From: Planctomycetota bacterium
GTDB taxonomy: Bacteria > Planctomycetota > UBA1135 > UBA2386
Assembly (NCBI GenBank): GCA_028281765.1
Contig: JANQJF010000003.1
Location: 1 to 47,721 of the forward strand
Direction of reading: 5' to 3'
DNA: 47,721 bases
Under the pieces are notes generated by a model. That model did no database searches. It saw nothing but the letters and a program-made list of their open reading frames with translations, and had not been told where the DNA came from. A program made the position numbers and the translations under genes. This document shows, piece by piece, positions 6,533 through 15,557 of the stretch. Position 1 is the first letter of the stretch. Each line of letters starts with the position of its first letter.

Positions 6533-9481
6533 TTACCTCGCGTTCTTGTTGGCCTCGACCTCGCCCTCGCGGAACGGCTGCTCCTTCATGAGCTCGTCGA
6601 CCATGTACCACACCATCCGCGACTCGGTCTCCTTCGCGACGCGCGTCACGGTCTCGGGCGACACGGGCTTGCTGTCGTTGCCGAACGTGTTGCGCACGTA
6701 GGTCAACACGGCCGCGACCTCCTTGTCCGTCAGCAGGCTGCGGAACGGCGTCATCGGCGGCGTCGTGTTGGTCTCGTCGTTGTAGGTGATGTCGCCGACC
6801 TTCAGCTTGCCCCACAGCCCCTTGAGCGTGATCTTGATCAAGCGCTCGTCGTCACCCTGCGTCCACTCGTTGGGCATCAATGACGGATACATCTTCGCGA
6901 GACCCTTGCCGTCCCGCTGGTGACAGGTCGCGCAGTGCCCCTCGCGCATGAAGACCTTCGCGCCGAGGGCGTAGAGGTCGACGTGCTCCTGCGTGAACCC
7001 GCGCTTCTTCAGCTCGGCGACCGGAGTCATGATCGGCCCGGCCTCCGCCTCCGGCGCCGCGGCGGCGACGACCGTGCGGGGATCGCGATCCCAGAAGAGC
7101 TGCACGCGCGCCGCAGCGTGACGAGCGTGCACGGACGGCGACTCGAGCAGCTGCCCGAGGAGCTCGCGATCCTGCTCGTGGAACGACTGGTGCAACCACA
7201 GCGCCTCGAGCAAGTGGTGTGCGTGGTCCGCGTTCTTCGGATCCCACTGCTTACGCCACTCGGTGACGGCCGCGAGCACCTCGCCACGATCCCGCTCGCT
7301 GAGCTCGATGCGAACGCGGTGGCGCAGCTTGTTCATCGGATGCTTCAGGAGATCCAGTAGCGCCGCGATCGGCTGACCGTCGATCGGCACGTGATCCATC
7401 AGCGGGCGACCCTTCGCCGTGATGCGGTAGATCCGGCCGAACTCGTGATCGCGGCTCGGGTCCCGCACGTTGTGCTGCATGTGGCCGATGATGATGTTCT
7501 GCCAGTCCGACAGGTACAGCGCACCGTCGCCACCAATCTCGAAGTCCGTCGGGCGGAAGTTGCGGTCCTTCGGCGACTTCACGAGGTCGTGCGTCTCGGT
7601 CCCCCACACGTGGCCGTTCTCCTTGTGCTCGAGCGTGTACTGCTTGATACCGAGGAAGCCGATCGTGTTGAGCAGGATGAAGTTACCCTGGTTCTCGTCG
7701 GGGAAATGCGGGCTCGACAGGATGCCGCTCGACGCGACCGGGCGGACCGTCTTCTTGAGTAGCTCGTGCATCTTGAAGCCGCCCTTCTCGTTCGAACGCA
7801 CCTGGTAGGCACGGCCGCCGGTGCCGTCCGTCGCGAAGTGATAGCCCCAGTAGTCGAAGCTGATCCCGTGCGGGTTCGGGTTGTTGTTCGCGTGGAAGCC
7901 GAACTCGAACGTGCGCGGGTTGAAGCGATACATCGCGCTGTTGCCGTGCTTCTGCGCCTTCTGCCAAGGCGTCTCGACGTTGCTGACGTGGAACACGCCG
8001 CGCTGGTAGTAGAGCCAGCCGTCGGGACCGAGCGTGAGGTTGTTCGCCGCGTGGTGCGTGTCGGCCGAGTCGAGGCCGTGCATCAGTCGAATGCGCACGT
8101 CAGCGACGTCATCGCCATCGGTGTCCTTGAGGAACAGGATGTCCGGCGCGCTGCAGACCACGACGCCGCCGTTCCAGAATTCGAACCCGGTCGGGTTGTG
8201 CACCTTCGCGAACTCGATGCAGCGATCGGCCTTGCCGTCCCGATCGTCGTCGGGAAGGATCAGCAACCGGTCGTTCATCTCCTTGAGCGGTTCCCATTTG
8301 GGATACGTCTTCCAGGCCGCGACCCAGAGGCGACCTTTGGTGTCGACGCCCATCTGCACCGGGTTGCACATCTCGGGGAACATCTCTTCCGAAGCGAAGA
8401 CGTTCGCTTCGAAGCCCGGCGCGAGCTCGAGCTGCGCGAGCGTGTCCTCGGGGCGGAAGTACTTTCCCTGGCCTTCCTTGTTCTTGTTGCTGCTCTTCGA
8501 TCCTCCACCGACGTTGGTCCGAACGCGGATCGGTGCCGGGACGTTCGAGTCGTCGATCGAGTAGCTGCCGCCGTTCGCGACCGAGTGGATGCCCTCGTCA
8601 CGGTTCTGCACCATGACGTCGATCATCAGCAGCTCGTGCCAGAGCACGTCCCAGTTGGTCTGCCCGTCGACGAACGACAGAGTCGACCGACCACCCCACA
8701 CGTCGTTGCCATCGGTCGCACGGTAGCGGTTGAACCAGTGCCAGTTCTTGTCGAGCACCGCAGCACGGATCGCCTCGAGACGCGAGCCGTCGCGCTCGAC
8801 CGGCAGCCCGAGCAGCTCCTGAACGATGTGCTGCGCGATCCGCTTGTTGCCCTCACTCGTGAGATGGACGCCGTTCATCGTGAGCGGCGTCGCGGCCTTC
8901 GAATACATCGCGGCCGACGCGCTGTAGAGGTCGACGTAGCGAACCTTGTGCTTCTCCGCGACGGCCTCGGTCGCGGCGGCGTAGCGGATCAACCGCTCGT
9001 TGTTCGCGCGGCCGTCGTCGAGATACGGGCTGTCGATGTATTCGTGCGAGATCGGCGAGAAGAGCACGATCGTCGGCGGCGCCTCGCGGTTGTAGCGCTG
9101 CTTGCGCGTCTCCTGGATCCACTTCCCGAGCTTCTCCTGGTAGCCGGCCGGATCGTCGTCGAACGACTCGTTGTAGCCGAAGAACGCGAAGATCACGTCC
9201 GCGGCGGAGATGCGAAGGTAGTCGTGCGGCTTGATGAAGTTCTTGTTGCGCGGCCGCTGGTCGACAGTGTCACCACAGAAGCCGTGGTTGCGGAACACCA
9301 GTCGACGCTTCGGCAGCGCGGCCTGCACGTAGCTCTCGAGCCAGCCGTGGTGCTGCATTCGCTCGGCGAGGGTGTTGCCAAGCAGGACGACACGGTCGTC
9401 CTCACGCAATTCGAGCTTCTGTGCCGGAAGCGGCGCGAGGACGAGTGAGAGGGCGAAGATCGGAATCAGGAGGTTCTGCAT
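6533..9481 (-). CDS. SGNH-like / PVC-type dehydrogenase propeller / cytochrome c fusion
   Basis: A 982-residue exported protein. The signal peptide is MQNLLIPIFALSLVLAPLPAQ. Residues ~25-240 form an SGNH-hydrolase-like domain, with VLLGNTLAERM in place of the usual GDSL block, FFGYNES as block III and MNGVHLTSEGN as the Asp/His block. Residues ~340-690 match the planctomycete 'putative membrane-bound dehydrogenase' beta-propeller (Glu/Sor-dehydrogenase-like; LAPGFEANVFASEEMFPE, HHAANNLTLGPDGWLYY). A short helical, HEAT-like stretch follows. The C-terminus is a class I cytochrome c with C850-A-T-C-H854 and a likely axial Met in TPPMTPF. The normal serine nucleophile position is Asn/Thr, so esterase activity is doubtful. 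An internal ATG is used because it begins the signal peptide. It is the first gene of the 9481-2270 operon. Confidence 0.9.
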   Translation of the reverse strand: MQNLLIPIFALSLVLAPLPAQKLELREDDRVVLLGNTLAERMQHHGWLESYVQAALPKRRLVFRNHGFCGDTVDQRPRNKNFIKPHDYLRISAADVIFAFFGYNESFDDDPAGYQEKLGKWIQETRKQRYNREAPPTIVLFSPISHEYIDSPYLDDGRANNERLIRYAAATEAVAEKHKVRYVDLYSASAAMYSKAATPLTMNGVHLTSEGNKRIAQHIVQELLGLPVERDGSRLEAIRAAVLDKNWHWFNRYRATDGNDVWGGRSTLSFVDGQTNWDVLWHELLMIDVMVQNRDEGIHSVANGGSYSIDDSNVPAPIRVRTNVGGGSKSSNKNKEGQGKYFRPEDTLAQLELAPGFEANVFASEEMFPEMCNPVQMGVDTKGRLWVAAWKTYPKWEPLKEMNDRLLILPDDDRDGKADRCIEFAKVHNPTGFEFWNGGVVVCSAPDILFLKDTDGDDVADVRIRLMHGLDSADTHHAANNLTLGPDGWLYYQRGVFHVSNVETPWQKAQKHGNSAMYRFNPRTFEFGFHANNNPNPHGISFDYWGYHFATDGTGGRAYQVRSNEKGGFKMHELLKKTVRPVASSGILSSPHFPDENQGNFILLNTIGFLGIKQYTLEHKENGHVWGTETHDLVKSPKDRNFRPTDFEIGGDGALYLSDWQNIIIGHMQHNVRDPSRDHEFGRIYRITAKGRPLMDHVPIDGQPIAALLDLLKHPMNKLRHRVRIELSERDRGEVLAAVTEWRKQWDPKNADHAHHLLEALWLHQSFHEQDRELLGQLLESPSVHARHAAARVQLFWDRDPRTVVAAAAPEAEAGPIMTPVAELKKRGFTQEHVDLYALGAKVFMREGHCATCHQRDGKGLAKMYPSLMPNEWTQGDDERLIKITLKGLWGKLKVGDITYNDETNTTPPMTPFRSLLTDKEVAAVLTYVRNTFGNDSKPVSPETVTRVAKETESRMVWYMVDELMKEQPFREGEVEANKNAR

Positions 9482-9855
9482 CGCGGGGGGTCCGTGATCC
9501 GGGGAGGGCACGCGGGATCGTAGCCCAATCCGTCACGGACTCACCACCACCGCGTCAGAACCCGACTACTCCCGGCACCTTGACGAGTTGAGGCCGAAGT
9601 ATTCGCTGGCCGAGCCCGTGACGAGTTCCTGCAGCTGCTCGAGACCCGTGCCCGGTGAGTCCACTGCCGAGCCCGATGATCACGGTCGAGCCGACCAAAC
9701 CGGGTCGGCGTGATGGCGCACTGCGCGTCATCGTCATGTCGACCGACGCCGAGTTCCACGACCCGACGACGACCGATGGCGATCCGGGCGCAGGGAGCGC
9801 CGACGCACTCGCCGCGATCCACGAGACCAACACCGGGCACGCACGCACCCCCAGC

Positions 9856-10029
9856 CCGCGTGTGTTTCGCACGTGCACGCGCACGTGCACGCGCACGTGA
9901 TTTGGGCCGCGGGCGTGCCCGCGGGCCGGGGGCCGCCGGCCTCGCGCGGGTCAGGGCGCCCTCGGGCCGCGCCCGCGAGCGACCTCGCTTGCTCGTGCGA
10001 GTGCGCGTGCTCGTGCGAAACGCACGCGG
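9856..10029. repeat. Long imperfect inverted repeat (two 36-bp arms, 102-bp spacer)
   Basis: The arm 9856-9891 is the reverse complement of 9994-10029 at 32 of 36 positions. Pairing continues imperfectly inside the spacer, where GC-rich segments such as CGCGGGCGTG near 9910 can oppose CGCGCCCGCG near 9970. The shared core is GTTTCGCACG followed by alternating GCAC/GTGC steps. As RNA it would form a very stable hairpin; as DNA it could extrude a cruciform. It may be a dispersed intergenic element, but no second full copy occurs in this window. Confidence 0.8.
9868..9898. repeat. 12-bp tandem repeat, about 2.6 copies
   Basis: The unit CGCACGTGCACG occurs at 9868-9879 and 9880-9891, with a partial third copy to 9898. 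It lies in the left arm of the long inverted repeat; each unit contains the CACGTG palindrome. Confidence 0.85.
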
Positions 10030-10197
10030 CCCACGGGTCTCGAGCGCGCCCCGCGTGCGATGGCACCAGACCTACGCCCCGCACGCTTGCACGCGCCCGC
10101 GCCCCAGCCCCCGCCCAATGCGCAAGACCGCATCCCCTGACCCGGTATGCTTACTCCTGCTCCCTCTCTCCACACCCCGGAACAGGACCACCATCAC

Positions 10198-11397
10198 GTG
10201 CGCCGACTTCCTCTCCTCCTCGCCGCCCACTCCGTTCTCCTGGCGTCGCCCTGCCTCGCGCAAGCCTTCACGCTGACGTCGGGCAACACGACCTGGAATT
10301 GGGTGCCGCAAGCCGCGCCCGTCGCGTTCGGCACGATCACGTTTCCGACGTTCTGGACTTCCCCGTGCGATCCCGATCCGGCCGCGGCCGAGGACCAGAG
10401 CAACCTCTACCAGTGGGGCCTGGGGTTCTCGGTCGTCGGCAGCAACTTCGGACGTCCGTTCAGCGACAACGGACATGGCAGCTATCTGCAGTCACCGAGC
10501 GGAACCGACATCATGGTCGAGACGATCACCGACGTCGCGAGCCTCGGTCTCATGGACGCGACGATCCTGACGATGGTGCGAGACACGGGGCCCGCCAGCG
10601 GCTACGTGACGCACAACTGCGCGATCGTCAACACGTCGGGGAGCCAGCTCGACATCAAGATCTACGTGCACGCGAACATCGACGTCGGCGGCGCGTTCGA
10701 CTACGACGACGACTTTTCCCTGCCCGCGGCCGGCCCGGATCGGATCTTGATCAGCGACAACCCCGGCACGCCGGCGAACGACTGCGGTCGCTGCACCGAG
10801 TTGTGGGGACTCAACCCCGACCGCTACGAAGTCGGCGGCAGCTCCACGATCTCGACGAGCTGTGATGGCGGCATCGACCTCGCCGATTCGGGGTTACCGT
10901 TCTTCTCGGGCAGCGATCTCGAGTGCGGCTTCCAGTGGGACCTGTCGATCCCGCCCGGCGGCAACGCGACCGTCGACTTCGCGCTCAGCATGAACCACAC
11001 GTACTCGGGCACGCTCGGGTCGGCGACGAACACCGGGGTGGCGCTCGGGGCCGGCGGCCCTGCGCCGGCGATCTCCGCGAGCACGACGCCGATCCTCGGC
11101 CAGCCGCTCGACATCGACCTCACGAACATGGGGGCGGCCGGCACGGCGACGATCCTGCTCGGCACCGCGACGCAGCTCCCCGCGTTCGGCCTGACGCTCG
11201 GCATCAGCCCGGTGCTGACGACCGTGTCCGTCGGGCTTTCGGGCGGCGTGGGCACGCTGTCGCTGCCGGCAAGCGAATGCGACCCTGCGCTCGGCGGCGT
11301 GCCATTCTCCTGGCAGGCGTTCGCGATCGACAACGGGTCGCCCGCCGCGCTACCGCTGATCCACACCGACGTGTTGACGACGGTGTTCGGCGACTAG
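10198..11397 (+). CDS. Exported protein of unknown function
   Basis: A 399-residue protein starting at GTG 10198, chosen because translation then opens directly with a signal peptide (MRRLPLLLAAHSVLLASPCLAQA); an ATG at 10147 would put 17 unconvincing residues ahead of it. The mature chain is low in lysine and rich in Gly, Thr, Asp and Cys (for example NDCGRCTELWG), typical of secreted planctomycete proteins with disulfides. The last ~110 residues are beta-rich and end with WQAFAIDNGSPAALPLIHTD, which lines up with the C-termini of other exported proteins in this window, though more weakly than they do with each other. The stop codon overlaps that of the convergent PKD gene in a single CTAG. 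Function unknown. Confidence 0.82.
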   Translation: MRRLPLLLAAHSVLLASPCLAQAFTLTSGNTTWNWVPQAAPVAFGTITFPTFWTSPCDPDPAAAEDQSNLYQWGLGFSVVGSNFGRPFSDNGHGSYLQSPSGTDIMVETITDVASLGLMDATILTMVRDTGPASGYVTHNCAIVNTSGSQLDIKIYVHANIDVGGAFDYDDDFSLPAAGPDRILISDNPGTPANDCGRCTELWGLNPDRYEVGGSSTISTSCDGGIDLADSGLPFFSGSDLECGFQWDLSIPPGGNATVDFALSMNHTYSGTLGSATNTGVALGAGGPAPAISASTTPILGQPLDIDLTNMGAAGTATILLGTATQLPAFGLTLGISPVLTTVSVGLSGGVGTLSLPASECDPALGGVPFSWQAFAIDNGSPAALPLIHTDVLTTVFGD

Positions 11398-13499
11398 CGA
11401 CAGCCGACGATCGTCACGAGCGCGTCCGAGACCACGGCGCCGAGCGCGTTGTGACCCGGGTCGGCCACGACACCCTGCGCGTAGATCGAGAAGCCGATCG
11501 TGTCGAGGTTGTCGGCGACGGTAATCGACGCCGAGCCGAAGCCGTTCGAATCCGTCGGTGCGGCCAGAGACACGAGCGGGTCGGGATACAGGCGGCAACC
11601 CGGCATACCGAGCAAGCCGAGGTCCGCTCCGCCCAGGTCGAGCACGCCGACGATCACGAACGACAGGCCCTGGTTGGCCGGCGCATTCGCCATCTCGAAG
11701 ACGACCTGCTCACCGATGGCCGCCGGGATGCCGTTCTGCGTGCCGAGCCCGGCGACGTTGCCGGTCGAGTTCGTGCAGCCCGTGCCGATCGTCTGCACGG
11801 AGCCGAGACCGTCGCCGACGCAGTAGTAGAGCTCACCGTTCCACACGAGCTGCTCGTGCAGTGTGCCGCCGAACCCCGTCGTGCGGAGCCCGCCAAACTC
11901 GAGCTCGAGATCGTGGTTGCCGAACGCCTCGCCTTCGCGACGGGTCCAGGTGAGGCGCGGCCCACCGGCGACGTACTGGATCGCGATGCCGTGGCTGCCC
12001 TGCGCCAGGAACAGATCCGGAATGTCGATCGGTGTCAGACCGGCCCATCCACGCGACTGCGCGCTGAACGACCCCAACAACGTCCACGCACTTTGATTAG
12101 CGTCGACCCCGACCCAGGTGTTCGGCGTCGTGTAGACGTTGATCGACACGAACGTGTTGAACGGCTGGTTCGAGTTGAACCCGAGGTCCGTCACGGTGAT
12201 GCCCTGCGGGTTCGACACGTTGACGTCGAAGTAGTGCGTGAATCCGGTCACGCCATTGAAGCTGTTGTTGATCACGCCAGGACCGACGATCGGCAGCATG
12301 TCGACGGTCTCCGTGACGGTCTGGCTGCCACAGGTGTTCGTCGTGGTCAACGTGACCGGGTAGCTTCCGAGTCCGGGGAAGGACCAAACCGGGTTCTGGT
12401 CCGTCGAGTCAGCGACGCCGTCCGCGTCGAAGTCCCACTCCCACTGGGTCGGGTTGCCATTGCTCGTATCGGTGAACTGCGCGAGCACCGGGAAGGAATG
12501 GCTCCAGTCCACGTCGAACGACGGCTCAGGCGGGCCGACCTGGATGTAGCTGGTGACGGTATGAGTATCGAGCCCCATGCCATCGAGCACAGTCAGCGAA
12601 ACGGGATGATTGCCGCAACTCGTGAACAACCACGTCGGGTTCTCGTCGGTCGAGTCGTCGATCCCGTCGCCGTTGAAGTCCCACAGCCACGCGACGATAC
12701 CGCCCGGATCGCTCGAGTAGGACTCACACGAGAACTGCACGAGCTGGAGCGGACCTGGCGTGCGCGTGTCGACACGGAAGTTCGCGTGCAGGCCATCGGC
12801 CAGCGAATAGCCGAGCCGACACACGATGCCGTATTCGCTATTCGGGATCGTGCCGTCGGTGCCCGTCCAGTCGACGTTGTTGCGCAGCCGATTGCACTGC
12901 ACCTCGTCGAAATCCTCGTCCATCGTCCAGAGGTTGCTGCCCTGACCGAAGAACAGCCCGGAGTTCGCGATGTCGAGAATGAAGTCGTCGCCGGTGCGCG
13001 GGTCGAACAAGAACGGCGTGTCGAGGATGACCAGCACGTTCCAGTCGCCTGTCAGACCGTTGTAGTTTCCCGACCACGGCGTGACCGTGACCGAGCCGCT
13101 GAAGACCGGCGCAGGCTCGACGCCACCCGGGAAGTTGCCGGCGAAGGTGTTGCCGATCTGGTCGTACGGGAGTCCCGAGGAGCTCAGCCGGATGATCGCG
13201 TTGTTCCACGTGCCGCCGGTGCCCGAGAAGTTCGGCGTCGCGTCGTCGGCGCGGAACTCGAGGCTCTCGATCAGGATCGGAGTCGTCACGCCGTCGAAGT
13301 GCGAGTTGTCGTAGACGTACTGCACCCGCGAGCTCGCGCCGAGCGGGCTAAAGCCGTCGTAGCCGAACGGGTACTGGGTATTGACCCGCCCCTCGGTGTT
13401 GACGTCAACGGTCTTCGGGATGATCAGCGACTGCGGCGCTTGCGCCGGGGCGAGGCCAGCGATCGCGACGGAAACGAGGACGCAGGAAAGGGTCTTCAT
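11394..13499 (-). CDS. Exported protein with two PKD domains
   Basis: A 701-residue protein with a signal peptide (MKTLSCVLVSVAIAGLAPAQ). The N-terminal ~240 residues form a beta-rich domain with unknown relatives. Two PKD domains follow, each with the typical WLWDFNGDGIDDSTDENPTW or WEWDFDADGVADSTDQNPVW core (about residues 250-400). A further domain of ~150 residues follows, then the C-terminal domain seen in other exported proteins here (MPGCRLY, then YAQGVVADPGHNALGAVVSD). PKD domains usually mediate protein or carbohydrate contacts outside the cell. It converges on the 10198-11397 gene, and both TAG stops lie within one CTAG. A 13-bp palindrome lies about 85 bases upstream. Confidence 0.88.
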   Translation of the reverse strand: MKTLSCVLVSVAIAGLAPAQAPQSLIIPKTVDVNTEGRVNTQYPFGYDGFSPLGASSRVQYVYDNSHFDGVTTPILIESLEFRADDATPNFSGTGGTWNNAIIRLSSSGLPYDQIGNTFAGNFPGGVEPAPVFSGSVTVTPWSGNYNGLTGDWNVLVILDTPFLFDPRTGDDFILDIANSGLFFGQGSNLWTMDEDFDEVQCNRLRNNVDWTGTDGTIPNSEYGIVCRLGYSLADGLHANFRVDTRTPGPLQLVQFSCESYSSDPGGIVAWLWDFNGDGIDDSTDENPTWLFTSCGNHPVSLTVLDGMGLDTHTVTSYIQVGPPEPSFDVDWSHSFPVLAQFTDTSNGNPTQWEWDFDADGVADSTDQNPVWSFPGLGSYPVTLTTTNTCGSQTVTETVDMLPIVGPGVINNSFNGVTGFTHYFDVNVSNPQGITVTDLGFNSNQPFNTFVSINVYTTPNTWVGVDANQSAWTLLGSFSAQSRGWAGLTPIDIPDLFLAQGSHGIAIQYVAGGPRLTWTRREGEAFGNHDLELEFGGLRTTGFGGTLHEQLVWNGELYYCVGDGLGSVQTIGTGCTNSTGNVAGLGTQNGIPAAIGEQVVFEMANAPANQGLSFVIVGVLDLGGADLGLLGMPGCRLYPDPLVSLAAPTDSNGFGSASITVADNLDTIGFSIYAQGVVADPGHNALGAVVSDALVTIVGCR

Positions 13500-13582
13500 C
13501 GGTGGAATCGGGTCCGAGTCAGGGGTCTGCCGGCGACGGGGCCGTCACCGCTCCCTGGTTTGCCGTGGACCGGGTTCTCTGG

Positions 13583-13595
13583 GAGAGATTCTCTC
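13583..13595. promoter_or_regulatory. 13-bp perfect palindrome upstream of the PKD gene
   Basis: GAGAGATTCTCTC, two 6-base arms around one base, lies between the PKD gene start (13499) and the stop of the next minus-strand gene (13624). The position would suit an operator for the PKD gene. There is no other support and chance occurrence is possible. Confidence 0.25.
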
Positions 13596-13623
13596 ACATC
13601 CCGCCAAAGGCGCAGGAGCCGCC

Positions 13624-15471
13624 CTACCAGCTTCGCCAAGCGTTCTGGGCCCAATCCGTCATGAAGAGGTCGAGATCGAGCAGCTCGTAGCTCGACTCAT
13701 TGCCGTTCAGGTCGGTCCGGGGGTCGTCGTTGAGCCAGCCCCAGCAGAACAGCAGGATGTCGGCCCAGTCGGTGCGGTTGTCCGGGACATAGTCGCAGAG
13801 GTAGCGCGGCTGACGGATCTCGATCCGCCCGTCCGCGGGCACGTCGATCCGCGTGGTCGCCGTCCCGTCGGCCCAGTGCGCGCGCACGTATTCGACGGTA
13901 TCGGCATCCGCCAGACCGAAGTGCGCTTCGGCCGGCGTGCCGACGAGGTAGCTCTCACCGGCCAGCAGCACCTGCCGCTGGGTCAGCGTGTCGTCGGTCT
14001 TGACGTCGATCCGCACGCCGATGCCGTGCACGTTGCCACGGCACTGGCACACGCTCACGTCGAGCCAGTGCCCCTCACCCGGCGGCTGCACGGTGTCGTT
14101 GCGGAACAGTCGCACCGGCTCCTGCACGTTCGTGACGAGCAGGTCCTGATCGCCATCCCGGTCGTAGTCGAACGCGACGAGTCCACGCGAGTCGTCCTCG
14201 AACGTGAGCACGTTCGCGGGAGTCTCGTTCGCGAAGAAGGTCGTGCCGTCGTTGACGAACAGCACGCTCGGAGTGTCGATCAGCGGACACGCGGGCACGC
14301 TCGCGGAGAGGAATGCGTCCATCCCCGTGACCGCGTAGATGTCGAGGTCCGCATCGTTGTCGATGTCGACAAACTCGCAGCCCCAGCCCCAGAAGGTGTC
14401 GTGCACTCCGGCGTCGAACGCGACGTCCTGGAAGAAGGGCATCCCGTTCTGGCTCGTCGAGCCGATGTGCAGCGCGTTGAAGTCGGTCGTGCCGGCGCCG
14501 CACGCCGGGACCGAGTCCGTGATGTTCGTGACGTAGAAGTCGAGGTCCCGGTCGTTGTCGAGGTCCGCGCAGCAGACGCCCATGTCGTTGCCGGTGTGCG
14601 TCATGCCGACCTGCTGGGACACGCTCGTGAAGTGGCCGCGCGCGTTCGCGTAGAACTGGTCTTCGCGGTGGTCGACGGCTAGGAACAGGTCCGGGTATCC
14701 GTTGCCGGTAATGTCGGTGAAGATCGCGGTGAAGCTGTCCTGCTTGAGAGGAGTCGGCGAGCCCGAGACGATCGGCGCCAGCCCGACCTGCTCGGTCACG
14801 TCTTCGAACTGCAGCCCGCCGAGATTCCGGTAGAGCCGGTTGTCTCCCGCCCACTGCAGCGGATGCGGACCGCTACCGAGGTCGTAGGTCCACGCGGTCA
14901 CGTAGATGTCCAGCAGACCGTCGAGGTCGTAGTCCGCGAGCGAACACCCGCACAGCAGGTAGCCGATCGGGCTGAAACCAGAGCCGGCGGTCGCGTCCGT
15001 GAAGGTGCCGTCGCCCTCGTTCCGGAAGATGCGGCTCGGCGGCATCGTCTCGATCTCGTTCTGGCAGTTGACGACGAGGAGATCGAGATCGCCATCGTCG
15101 TCGAGATCGACGAAGTGCGCGACGCGCGAATCACCGAGGTCCCCGAGCTCGACGCCGGGGTTCGTCGTCACCTCGACAAAGCCGTCGATTCCGGCGCTCC
15201 ACTCGTTGCGGAACAACGCATTGGGCCAGCCGCGGCCCTGGAGCAGGTACACGTCGAGATCCCCATCGCCGTCGTAGTCCCCGACTGCGGCGCCGTGCCC
15301 CATGTTCTCCTGGGTCATCGCCCCGAGTTGGATCTCCGTGGGCGCGGCCCCGCGGTGGGTCGTGAACGATAGCCCGGCTGCCCCGGCGACCTCGGTGAGG
15401 GCGATCTGGCCCGAAACCGTGGACGAGGCGCAGAGAGCGAGAACCAGGCTCGGAATGCGGACCGGACGCAT
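13624..15471 (-). CDS. Exported FG-GAP/VCBS protein with ASPIC/UnbV domain (CRTAC1-like)
   Basis: A 615-residue protein with a signal peptide (MRPVRIPSLVLALCASSTVSGQ). Repeated Asp-rich calcium loops of FG-GAP/VCBS type (GDYDGDGDLDVYLLQGRG, DLDDDGDLDLLVVN, ADYDLDGLLDIYV) form an integrin-like beta-propeller over residues ~55-450. An ASPIC/UnbV segment follows (GNVHGIGVRIDVKT, then AHFGLADADTVEYVRAHWADG). The last 50 residues (DNRTDWADILLFCWGWLND, then DLNGNESSYELLDLDLF) resemble a dockerin-like pair of calcium loops. The fold suggests calcium-dependent extracellular binding; no enzymatic residues are evident. It is separated from the divergent LURP-one-like gene by 86 bases. Confidence 0.88.
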   Translation of the reverse strand: MRPVRIPSLVLALCASSTVSGQIALTEVAGAAGLSFTTHRGAAPTEIQLGAMTQENMGHGAAVGDYDGDGDLDVYLLQGRGWPNALFRNEWSAGIDGFVEVTTNPGVELGDLGDSRVAHFVDLDDDGDLDLLVVNCQNEIETMPPSRIFRNEGDGTFTDATAGSGFSPIGYLLCGCSLADYDLDGLLDIYVTAWTYDLGSGPHPLQWAGDNRLYRNLGGLQFEDVTEQVGLAPIVSGSPTPLKQDSFTAIFTDITGNGYPDLFLAVDHREDQFYANARGHFTSVSQQVGMTHTGNDMGVCCADLDNDRDLDFYVTNITDSVPACGAGTTDFNALHIGSTSQNGMPFFQDVAFDAGVHDTFWGWGCEFVDIDNDADLDIYAVTGMDAFLSASVPACPLIDTPSVLFVNDGTTFFANETPANVLTFEDDSRGLVAFDYDRDGDQDLLVTNVQEPVRLFRNDTVQPPGEGHWLDVSVCQCRGNVHGIGVRIDVKTDDTLTQRQVLLAGESYLVGTPAEAHFGLADADTVEYVRAHWADGTATTRIDVPADGRIEIRQPRYLCDYVPDNRTDWADILLFCWGWLNDDPRTDLNGNESSYELLDLDLFMTDWAQNAWRSW

Positions 15472-15557
15472 GCTGACTCTTTGCCGCGACGACCCGGATT
15501 CGGGCTCCGAACCCGGAGAAATCGCTACTCGACCACGCCTTCGCTACGCTCCCCCGG

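Larger units (their letters stand above)
9482..10197. other. 716-bp gene-free region
   Basis: This stretch between divergently transcribed exported-protein genes contains only short overlapping ORFs with inconsistent coding character on both strands; none looks like a known protein. It should hold the promoters for both flanking genes, but I see no convincing -35/-10 pairs. Its right half carries the long inverted repeat described separately, giving alternating Arg/Ala/His/Cys low-complexity translations in most frames. The left half (9541-9850) shows no recognisable structure. Confidence 0.6.

Noticed and set aside
9541..9900. Short ORFs of about 80-115 codons on both strands
   Set aside because: Several mutually overlapping frames with low-complexity Arg/His/Val runs caused by the CACGTG repeats; none has a protein-like pattern.
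9856..10029. CRISPR array
   Set aside because: The repeats are only 12 bp, contiguous and without unique spacers, and no cas genes are present.
9482..10197. tRNA or rRNA gene in the largest gap
   Set aside because: No cloverleaf, T-loop GTTCGA-type sequence or rRNA-like conserved segment could be found by eye.
10923..13664. 913-codon plus-strand ORF
   Set aside because: Overlaps the PKD gene in antisense and the end of the 10198 gene; no signal peptide or domain, Arg/Val/Asp shadow composition.
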